Below, in pieces: positions 1-8,657 of a stretch of DNA of 26,013 nucleotides (position 1 is the stretch's first letter; each line of letters begins with the position of its first letter). A program made the translations under genes and the position numbers. Origin of the DNA: Cladosporium sp. IMV 00045 (Eukaryota; Ascomycota; Dothideomycetes; Cladosporiales; Cladosporiaceae). The stretch covers positions 1,629-27,641 of the forward strand of contig MSJI02000160.1 of NCBI GenBank assembly GCA_001931905.2, in the 5' to 3' direction. The notes beneath the pieces were generated by a model. The model saw only the letters and a program-made list of their open reading frames with translations, did no database searches and was not told the origin of the DNA.

Positions 1-839
1 GGGACAGACCAGACCTGGTTGGCGTCCACCATGAGGATGTTGCCCTTGTCGTATCCAATGACGTCTCTCGCGATCGTCAGGCGGCGGCGGTCTGCCTCGA
101 CCGAAGTGCCGACCTTGAGCTTGAAGTGTCTGTATCCCTTGGCCAGCGTCTCCTGAAGCAAGCCCTTCATCTTGTCTTCGCCGTAGCCCAGCCAGCCGGC
201 GCTGGTCGTGTATGCTGGTACGGCACGGTTGGCCTCTGCCTCCTTCATCCTTTGCGCCTTGCCTGGCTCTTCCTTCTTAAGCATCTCCACGGCCTCTTCA
301 GGCGTGATGGCATCCGTAATGTAGCGGAAGTCGATGCAGCTGACGAACTCCTCCGGGCTCATCTCAGCGACGATCCTCCAAACGGGCTTGCCCAGCTTCT
401 TCGCCCACAAGTCCCAGATCGCGTTGACCACGGCTCCAAGTGCGAGGTGGATGACACCCTTCTCGGGGCCAATCCAGCGCAGCTGTGAGTCCGACACCAG
501 ATACCTCCAGGTCTTGCCCCAGTCCGCGACCAAGTCCTCGAGCTTCTTGCCCTTGATCCTGTCGGCCAGTAGTGAGATCGCTTGGCAGACGATCTCGTTG
601 CCGCGTCCGATGGTGAAGGTCATGCCGTGACCCGAGTGCTCGCTGTCGGTGTGGAGGATGCAGTAGGCGGACGAGTAGTCGCCGGCTGCGTTCATGGCAT
701 CGCTGCCGGTTTTGTCGAGGGAAGTCTAAGTGATGTTAGTTTTATGTCTTTCCCTCTTTGCTACTGCCAGCCTCGGAGTCTAGCCTTTGCATACCGGAAA
801 TCGCACATCCCTCGTGCTAGCATCTGTGATGGTGACCAT
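1..839 (-). CDS. lgd1: L-galactonate dehydratase (enolase superfamily), 5' part, runs off the left edge
   Basis: Expected to dehydrate L-galactonate to 2-keto-3-deoxy-L-galactonate, the second step of fungal D-galacturonate (pectin) catabolism, in the cytosol. Two exons are visible: 839-795 (15 codons, ending DVRFP) and 725 leftward past base 1. They are joined by a 69-nt intron (794-726, GTATGC donor, CTAAC branch site, CTTAG acceptor). The spliced protein starts MVTITDASTRDVRFP followed by TSLDKTGSDAMNAAG. Family hallmarks follow: LRWIGPEKGVIHLALGA, CIDFRYITDAITPEEA, AYTTSAGWLGYGEDKMK, the KxK catalytic-lysine motif in FKLKVG, and the metal-ligand aspartate in MVDANQ. About 257 residues of the usual 450 are present; the missing part should hold the remaining metal ligands and the catalytic His. 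The same fold includes L-fuconate dehydratase (ENOSF1), so the substrate is assigned by closeness to fungal LGD1/GaaB. No premature stop is seen. Confidence 0.88.
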
Positions 840-1889
840 GTTGCCGAAAACCTCGTGTGGGGTGTTGATATAGTTCTGAGATTGTTTGTAGTTGTTTCCG
901 CGTGAGCGAGCCCTTGTAGCCAGAAAGTAAAGCTTCTATGAGGGGACTGTGAGAAGAAGGGAAAGTGCAAAAAACTACAAGAACCTCGGAGTTCCTCAGG
1001 GCCACGGCGACTCTTTTAACCACAAGCAGTCCAACATGGTGGCATGATACACCTCATCGCCATGCAAAGCCGAGAGCGGCCTTTCGCCCCACGACAGAGG
1101 CAGCTGTGGAGGAATAGTCAACCGAATGGCCCCACCGAGAGACTTCGGCGACTCATGTGTTGGAGGGGTCGTGGTAGGGAAGACCAATGGGATCGGGCGC
1201 AACGGAACAATACAAGGCGTGCCTGGGCTAGATTAAACAGCGAAGCACGTGAGGTATGGCCAGTCATTGGTGGGATTTCATTTATGCGTCTGTCGTAAGG
1301 CTCACAAGCGCGAAGGGGAAGGGCTGCGATAGTTCAGGGCGGCTTTTGAAGCATGGCAATTGCCGATGGTTTTTTTTTATATCGCGCGCATGGGTTGGGA
1401 AAACTAGGGCGATTTGTTGATAGGATGCAGGATCGAGGTGCAATGTTACTCAGAATAATTGCAGCAGAGCAAGACATACAATGCTATGTTTTGATCGACT
1501 TGCAATCCAATGGTTGCTGCAATCTCGAAGGTACAGTACCTGACATCAGAAAGCCGAGGTAAACAGTTGACTTGAAATTAGATTGCATTCGAAAAACTAT
1601 GTGTAAATGCTGACAGAACAGCAGAATAACCAGTCAAAAGGGAAACATGAGCACAAATTAGGTTCAATCAACCGGAGAATACCTGGCAAATTCACTCAAA
1701 GAGGAGCGATCAGAAATGGGCGAACGAACAGACTCAACGAATGTTGCGCGAATAGGGAACATCTAAAGAAAACCAACATGCATGTCAGATTGAACCCTCA
1801 GACTAGGACATGGATAACGTCTATACATCAATCTACCACCCAGACCAAGCTCGGAATCAAACGACCAACCGGATCGGAAAAGCACAGGT
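840..1889. other. Intergenic region, no supported gene
   Basis: This stretch holds the upstream region of the dehydratase gene and the downstream region of the small cysteine-rich gene. All open frames are short, overlap each other on both strands and show no recognisable motif. From about 1340 to 1780 the sequence is richer in A+T than its surroundings. I see no RNA gene. Confidence 0.5.
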
Positions 1890-2289
1890 CTAGCTTTCCG
1901 CATCACAATCTGCAGGTGTACCCTTCCGCAAGCAATGTCGATATGCGCTCGCCGTGTGATCGGCATCGTCACCAGTTGCGTTAGGCCAGACGCCTGTGCC
2001 TCTGCCGTTTTTGAAGTAACAATTTCCTATCACAAAGAAAGAGCAAGAGTCAGCGGGCTGTTTTAAACACCACACGGTCATACTCTTCGCACTTACCTCC
2101 CCATGAACCGCGAAATGCGGAGGTGAGGTTCGCATAGTATGACACGCCGTAACACTTGTCATATGTGTCCGTGGGTTTGTTGTTGGAGTTGTAATCGTCG
2201 CATTGGTTGATGCAGTCGATGAAGGAGTACGTGGTGACCGGACTTCCAGGCAGGTTCAAAAGCCACTCGCTGCTGTTGGGCGCCAGCAT
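1890..2289 (-). CDS. Small PAN/apple-like cysteine-rich secreted-type protein, 5' end unresolved
   Basis: Two exons give a conserved-looking domain: 2289-2097 and 2026-1890 (stop TAG at 1892-1890), with a 70-nt intron (GTAAGT donor, GATAG acceptor). The domain reads FIDCINQCDDYN, KCYGVSYY, then WGGNCYFKNGRGTG across the splice site. The Cys spacing and the C-x-G-V-x-Y and NCYxK patterns resemble PAN/apple-like domains of fungal extracellular proteins, whose ligands are mostly unknown. The ATG at 2289 is only the first in-frame Met. The frame stays open upstream through VVYCPSNKN, which includes a likely domain cysteine, but reaches a stop with no earlier Met and no signal peptide. A separate 51-codon frame (2468-2313) ends in TAG just where this frame becomes cysteine-rich. 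A missed 5' exon or a frameshift is therefore likely, and the gene could be a pseudogene. Confidence 0.5.
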
Positions 2290-3531
2290 GTTCTTATTGC
2301 TTGGGCAGTAGACTACAGACTGCAGTCCTTCGCTTCGGGATCCCAGCGTTGAGGAGCGTCGCGCCCGTCATGATCGGCAGACAGGAGGCCCTCGTTCTCT
2401 CGAATATGGTTGGCCATCAAGGGCGACGTGAGCTCACGTGTCGAAGGAGTGGATGTGTCAGGCACCATTTTGTGCCTGTTTCACGAGGGTAGTTCGAACT
2501 CCAGCAGGCTGGGAACTGCGCGCCTAAAGATCGACCGCGCCGGTGAGGGCCGCATCCTGGACATCTCAACTATACTGAGCCCAAAGGGCCTGAGCGTGCA
2601 GACAATCAAACGTGAAAATGGACTAATGCACATGAGGCGTGCGGCTGAGCGACGTTGTGCACTCACTATAACATTAGCCTGTGGACGAAGGATCCGAATT
2701 CTTGGGCGATTGGTCCAGACAGTGAGCCATCTAGTTTTCCGTGCCGCTTTTCATACGGCAGCGATGCTCTCGAGATATGCGAGAATATTTTGCATGTATA
2801 GTATGGGGTGCTTCCGTGAGGCAACAAGGCTGTGTGCATGGCAGCCTTTGTACGCGATGTTCGACGATGTATGTTGTGTGACTAAGCACACGAGAACCGA
2901 CTCTAATAACTGGTCGTCCGAGAGAACGTACTACTAGGAGATAGAACGAAGTCGGAAGTAGCAAGACTGCCTTTGGACTCATTCAGAAGTGAACATCAAA
3001 TCTTTACACACCCAGGTGGCTTTGTCAACAGATATGACCTGTAGTGCCTAGTAGAATGCGGCGAACAAAGGCGAGCTGAACGGAGGATGTTGAACTTCGG
3101 TCCAAATCTCTGCGTTGCGCAAGAAGAAGGCCGAACTGGCGAATTCGTGAAGCGGCCACAAGGAATGACTAATGGACATCACATTAAGTCGACGGTTGCA
3201 CTGCGTGTTGGCTTGCTCAGTCAGAGGCAGGAGGTAGCGACATTGTCAAAGATGACAGACATCCCCACCGTCTGTCAATCGACCGAGCCTTGTCCTGCAT
3301 AACATGCAGGACAAAAGAGTGATTGGCTCGTGGACGGGCAGAACCACGTCGAGCTTGGGGGAAGGGGGAAGGGGAAATTGGCAATCAAGCATCGTCGTCA
3401 GCAAAAAGCTTCAGACTCAGCGACACCTAGTTTGGGGAGAAGGCATTGTATTGGTATCTCTACTCATTCGTAGCCAACCCTCCTTGGCCAGAAGCTCGCC
3501 ATAACGCCATGCAAAAAGCGTAAGAAAACGC
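2290..3531. other. Intergenic region with one weak upstream frame
   Basis: The only frame of interest is on the minus strand, 2468-2313 (51 codons, ending RWDPEAKDCSL then TAG). It may be the displaced 5' end of the neighbouring cysteine-rich gene. A plus-strand open frame at 2410-2937 has no motif and overlaps it, so it is not called. The remainder (about 2940-3530) shows no supported gene. Confidence 0.4.
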
Positions 3532-4096
3532 TTAGTTGCGGCCGCCGCGAAGGCCGTCGTTGAAGCGACGGGGACGGTCGGCAACCTGCTGCTGCTGGAC
3601 GGCAACAACGTTGACGGGGATGCTGTCGAACTGCGGGTATTGTCAGATGGTGTTCTTCTTGTTTCGGGGAGGGTGTGACATACGCCCATGGACTTGAGGA
3701 GGTCCTTGGTCTCCTGGTCGACGTCGAGCATGCCGCTCTCGGAGTTCTGGGTGAAGTCGAGAGCAGAAACCTCGGGGACGTACTGGTCCTTGCGCTCGCG
3801 CTCCTCCTCCTGGAGCTTGAAGGAGATACCGCGGACGGGACCACGCTGGATGCGCTTCATCAAGTGGGTGGTGTAGCCGGCAATCTGAAGTCATGGCTGT
3901 CAGCCAAATTGTCCTCGTTTCCTTCTTCCGGGTATGCGTCGATGCATACCTTGTTGCGCAGGCGCTTGGAGGAGATCACAGCAATCTCATCGCAGATGCG
4001 CTTGTTGGTCTCGAAGTCGAGAGTGAGACGCGGGTAGTAGCGCTCAATGACGACCTTGGCCGACTTCTTGACAGTCTTAGTCCTGACGCGACCCAT
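3532..4096 (-). CDS. rps17: 40S ribosomal protein eS17
   Basis: Structural protein of the small ribosomal subunit. Three exons: 4096-3950 (49 codons), 3884-3684 (67 codons) and 3630-3532 (32 codons plus TAA). The introns are 65 nt and 53 nt, with GTATGC/TTCAG and GTATGT/CGCAG borders, both in phase 0. The 148-residue product has the full eS17 signature: [91 protein letters not shown] and [20 protein letters not shown]. The Gln/Arg-rich tail ends [10 protein letters not shown]. The start is fixed by the conserved MGRVRTK; the frame is open further upstream but not conserved. It should be a strongly expressed housekeeping gene. Confidence 0.97.
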
Positions 4097-4660
4097 TTTG
4101 ACAGATATCCGCTGTTGGTTAGTAGAGGATTCGGGTGGTGGTGATCGTGAAGTCGGTGATAGCCAACTCGTGTTTTCAAGATGCCCCAAATCCGAACTTC
4201 GCGCCAAGCCCAGAGAAATCTGCTCCCACATTCTTGTTAAGGCAGGAGTAAGGCAGAAGTCAGGCAGCCATAAGCTTCGAACTCCAGACTTCAGCCCGCG
4301 CTTCGCCTCTGACGTCGTCTTGAACTAGCCTGGTCCATCGCAGAGGCCAGGTCGTTGAGGTGGATACATGTATACCTTATGTATTCTGTATCAGAATCTA
4401 CTGATTCCTTTCATGGAGATGGATATCGATCAAACGTCAACTCACACAAGATCTCCTAACGTCATTGAATGAGTTCTCCCTCAATCGGCGCGATTTATCG
4501 TGAAGGACATACATACATGTACATGCACTTCCCAGCCTCTTGCGAATCCACCTGCAACGCATCACGGGTTTCCAACTGAACCTTTCTACCCACTGGTCAC
4601 CCGATCTTTTCCAACAATGCATGAACAACAAGCATAGCTCACAATCTATCAATCTGCCAA

Positions 4661-6414
4661 ATGTGGCATCCACCAAATGCGTCCTCTTCTGGACACTCTT
4701 GCCTCATCTGCTTGCCACCTTCACGCTTGCCACCACTGAGTGCATACCTGCCACCTCCTGCTGCCAGACCGCCTGCGGATTGCGCGTACTACATCGTCGC
4801 TGTATCTGGCGGAACGGTGCTCTCAAACCAAGCCAATGGCATTCATAGCTTGCAGGCTTGGAATTCAGATTCCCAGCGTTGGCGTGTGGAGTATGCCGGC
4901 AACGGTCGTGAGAATCATGTTGCCATCAAGAATGTCTTCGACGGCAAATGGTTGCGTGCATTGACTGGCGATTCAGGTGGCGACGTCGTCACTGCGGACG
5001 ACAAGCAGTGGTGGATGATCGAAGAAGGACCGAGCCCTGGGTCCTGTTGGTACGTTCTCTTGCAGAAGAAGCTAAGATAGTCAATTGCTGATCATCAAAC
5101 CACAGGCTCAAGTGCAGCGATCTCGAGGATGCTTATCTTGGTACTTTGAATGGATTTCATACGAAGAATAACGCTGTCCAAGCCAGCCCCAAACAGGTCG
5201 AGAATGCCCATGCCTTCACGTGGTATCTCAGGGATGCTGATGCTGCAGGGTACGACTCAAAACGGTGGCAGCTGAGTAAGCATGTAGATAGCAACTTGAG
5301 TCTTGGAATGTGTGAGCATCACAGTCGAGAATTGGAAGAGAGAGAGCGGGCCTTGGACGCAAAGCAATCATCCATCTTGAAGAAAGAAAGCCTACTCGCT
5401 GCCCAAGAACATGACTTGCAACAGCGAATCGACCAGCTAGCCGTCAAAGAGGCCGACTTGCAACAGCGATCACAGATGAGCAGCGGCAACAGCGAAAACA
5501 CAGGAGTTGCTCTGTTGAAAACCGAAAATGACAATCTCCATATCCAGCTCAGGACCAGCTCATTAGAGCGTGAAGTGGAAAAGGTCAAGGAGAGACTGGT
5601 CTCTTCGAAGCATGCTGAACAACTCAGAATTCTCGAAGCCGAGACAAGCCGGCTCAAAGCAATCATTCATGCCCATGAACGATCAGCAAGATCTTCTCCA
5701 TCGCCAACAAAGTCCAGAGATCAGGCATCAGTGTTCAGCAGCCCTTCACCGAATGCCGCTCGACCTCACCGGAACTTGACCAGTCCCTCGTTCGACCGTA
5801 ACGCCTTCTCGCTTCAAAGTCCACCAGCGGAAGTACCGAGACTAGGAAGCAAAATCCCTTCATTGACCGCAACGCCAGCTTCACCTCGACGACCGTTGTC
5901 TGGAGACTCCCCGAGTACACCCACCCGCCCAAGCACTGCCAATTCGAGCCTTGCGTCAGTAACAATGAAGTCTTACGACAGCAGATTCAGCGGATGGCCA
6001 GAGGATGACTGCGTCGTTCCTACCACACCCAGTAAGGTCTCCAAGCGCGCAATATCGTCGCCCATGAGTTCTACATCTTCTAGGATTGAGGACCGGTCTC
6101 AATCGTCAGCGGTGAAGAAACACTCACCGCCAGCATCCTCGAATGGTCACCACTCAGCGTATAGCAACACAAGCCCTGCTGGCCTCGGAATCTTGAAATC
6201 GCCTAGCACCGCTCTTTCATCGGCCGACAGCGAGAATGCAAACAGAGGCACTCCAAGCAAGGCGAAATTACTTGCGCCAAGTCACAGAGCGTCTCCGTCA
6301 GGCAAATCTCACTTGAGCGAGGACGGAGATGCCGTGGTCCATCCCTGCGGGCACAAGATCTACAAACCGCCCAGAAAGCTGAACAGGACCGTCACCGGGT
6401 ATTTGTACGAATGA
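4661..6414 (+). CDS. Beta-trefoil (ricin-B-like) plus coiled-coil, Ser-rich protein
   Basis: Two exons, 4661-5049 and 5106-6414, joined by a 56-nt intron (GTACGT..CACAG), give 565 residues. A Pro-rich leader (about 1-43) precedes a region (about 44-185) with ricin-B-like beta-trefoil spacing: YYIVAVSGGTVLSNQ, NSDSQRWRVEYAG, VAIKNVFDGKWLRAL, DDKQWWMIEEG, SCWLKCSDLEDAYLGTL and FTWYLRDADA. Residues about 200-320 form a charged Glu/Gln/Lys-rich coiled coil (LEERERALDAKQ, LQQRIDQLAVKEADLQQR, LEAETSRLKAIIHAHE). A long Ser/Pro/Thr-rich, probably disordered region follows and ends GYLYE. No signal peptide or membrane segment is seen, so it is probably intracellular. Sugar binding is not established; such trefoils often bind proteins or lipids instead. 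The start at 4661 is the in-frame Met; a missed 5' exon is possible. Confidence 0.72.
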
Positions 6415-7384
6415 GAACACTTGATGCCAGTTCTCAAGTTTAAGACAGCTGGAGAGGGCGCAAACCCCTCGATGTCGATGCAAATACCCACGAAGGTATG
6501 CAGTCTACTCAGTGCTCACCGACCTCAAAGCCAATCGGACACGGCCGCCTTGCCCGTACTGGGACATCGGCATCAACATTTGGTCGAGTCTCCAAGCTTG
6601 CTTCACGCCGTATGACAGGGGCTTCACCAACAATGGCATTGCCAGCTGGCGAGAGATCCGACCAGCACTGCTAATTGTCGATGCCTTCCAACATCGGCAT
6701 CTTGAGGCGAGGGCGTCCGATGCGCTCGCTGACCAAAGCGCCTGTACGATGTGCCTGCGCCTTCCAGCCGTGCACGGGAGTGTTGTATGCCATCTACACA
6801 CAAGCCAGGCCCCCACGTGGCTGCAACAGCGTATCCGTCTTTAACAATGATCTCGCCCTGACAGGCTGCGCGTGGACTCGAGGTATTCCGGGTGGACATG
6901 TCCATGTGGCCGGACAGGTTCTTGCGCTCATTGACAGAGTGGCGGCGTAGAGCATACAGCTTGTTTGTCCATGGCATGAAATCAAGATTGACCCGTGAGG
7001 AGGCAAGCAGCGCTCGCAGGTGGATCGCGAGGTGGAAACAGGAAAGGAAGGCATCTCTTACTCACGACCGGTATCGCGTAGTCGTATTGACCGCTTTGAT
7101 ACTTCAAGACCATCAGACTCTCGCTAAGATACACCTTCGGTAGGAACGAGCATGATGTTCACACGTGGTGCATTATACGTTGACCAGAGCCAAGACACCA
7201 TGTGACGTTGAGGTACTGCATCAATTGAAGCCATGTTCTCGTGAACATGCCTGGCGTAATAGGGTAGTATCAGCAGCTTCGGCGTTACCAAGCAAATGTA
7301 TCTTCATTGAGCGAATCGAGCAGCGCAAGGGGAGGACTCTGATTCGAGAAAAGCGTATTGTGGTCGTCCCAGCAATACACGAAC
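6415..7384. other. Intergenic region, no supported gene
   Basis: Several 60-117-codon frames overlap on both strands here. None has a recognisable motif, and no pair can be joined by convincing splice sites. Decayed coding sequence cannot be excluded, because the GC-rich part at about 6500-6960 is open in several frames at once. Confidence 0.4.
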
Positions 7385-7520
7385 GAGCAGGCCACCCATC
7401 ATGTTCCAAAAGGAACATGCAAACTTCAAACGGAATTCAAAAACGTCCAAAAACACCGCGGGGGAAGGGGACACCACTGAGGGCGGCGACGGCGCAAAAA
7501 ACAAGGAGATTTTTTTAAAA
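7385..7520 (-). pseudogene. Second, more decayed partial copy of the broken gene at 7747-8105
   Basis: Reads AVFLDVFEFRLKFACSFWN on the minus strand and lines up with VVLLDVFESRLEHVCSSWK of the neighbouring copy. At DNA level, plus-strand 7441-7450 (AAACGTCCAA) and the GCGACGGCGCA block match 7809-7818 and 7913-7923, with an internal deletion between them. Most mismatches are G-to-A on the plus strand (C-to-T in the coding sense). The copy ends in a T-run and A-run at about 7510-7526. Product and family unknown. Confidence 0.6.
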
Positions 7521-7534
7521 AAAAAATGCATTCA

Positions 7535-7651
<117 letters not shown>

Positions 7652-7746
7652 TTAGAGGACGAAAGACTGTCATCAGGACAGCGATCCGGCTTTGTTTTGC
7701 AAAGGAATGGAATAGAGTAGAATGGAGAGGGTGGAATGAGACTTAC

Positions 7747-8105
7747 CCAACAGAGCACGCCACCCAGCACCTTCCAAGAAGAGCACACATGCTCCAAACG
7801 CGACTCGAAAACGTCCAAGAGGACGACGGGGTCGAGCAGGCCGAGCTCCTCGTCGGCGGCGGCGACCTAGGCCTCGGTGGCCTAGGCGGGAGGGGGGATG
7901 CGGTCGAGGACAGCGACGGCGCAGAACAGGAAGCCGAGCTGCTCGCGGGCCTGGTCGGCCGTTGTCGGGAAGGGTGAGGCGGGCTAGGGTGCGTCCAGGA
8001 CGCGGGAGATCTCGACGGTATGGGAGAGCTAATGAATCTTGATGTTAGTATTGCAGTGAGTGGTTACATAAATGGAGACGAGAGTGGAAAACTTACGTCG
8101 GCCAT
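7747..8105 (-). pseudogene. Two-exon gene of unknown function inactivated by three TAG codons
   Basis: Exon 1 is 8105-8097 (ATG GCC GAC, good context CAACATGG). The 68-nt intron (8096-8029) has a perfect GTAAGT donor, a TACTAAC branch site and a TTAG acceptor. Exon 2 is 8028-7747 and ends at another GTAAGT donor. Exon 2 keeps one frame of 94 codons broken only by three TAGs, at codons 15, 49 and 54. All three lie in contexts where CAG (Gln) would fit: after Pro, Ala and Ala, before Pro, Ala and Val. Readable stretches are ADQAREQLGFLFCAVAVLDR and DEELGLLDPVVLLDVFESRL. The expected downstream exon is replaced by the ubiquitin fragment. I do not recognise the family. The plus-strand frame across the same bases is acidic and Gly-rich, and I judge it a shadow. 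Confidence 0.6.
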
Positions 8106-8657
8106 GTTGCGGTTGTCATTGTTGCTAAGGTTACTGCAGCTGCTGCTACTATTGCTGTTGCTGGTGAGTAGAGTCAACCAGTGAACCTCTTGCTGCCGAA
8201 GAGTGACAGAGTGACATACCTTCACCAAATCAACACGTCTGTCCTGGGCAACTCCAAAACACCAAGGCGAGATCGTTACTTTGCAACGGGCGCGCGGTGG
8301 TAGTATCAGCAACTCCAGCATCTAGGAACAATGTATATCTGCTGAGAAACTCGAGTATGGCACGGCGTTATCTCCATTCTGCGAAGGGTGCATGGTGGTA
8401 GTATCAGCGGCATTAGTATGACCAAACGATGATATGACTGCTGAAGAAGGACTCAATTTGCTTTGACAAGTACCATAAACATCCGATTGTGCTTTCTACA
8501 GGAAAAAAGAGAAAGCTCGCTATGCTGAAAACCCAAACGCTTATTCAAGAGCTCAAAACCAGGCTCTGCTCTGCAATGTGTGTGCATGTGTGTCATGATC
8601 TCATTCAATGTTCCTTTTTTGTACAACAGCCTTGTCCAAAGCTGGAAAGTTGGAGAT
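8106..8657. other. Intergenic region
   Basis: No gene seen. A 15-bp string, GGTGGTAGTATCAGC, occurs at 8296-8310 and again at 8394-8408; its 12-bp core is also at 7263-7274. These may be remnants of the same duplicated, decayed sequence seen at 7385-8105. Confidence 0.4.

Noticed and set aside
2480..2530. tRNA-like GTTCGAAC string
   Set aside because: No acceptor stem or D-arm/anticodon pairing can be found around it.
2410..2937. Plus-strand 175-codon frame
   Set aside because: No motif or supporting splice structure, and it overlaps the possible 5' end of the PAN-like gene.
7789..7977. Plus-strand acidic Gly-rich frame
   Set aside because: Mirror of the broken minus-strand gene; the minus strand has the start, branch site and splice signals.
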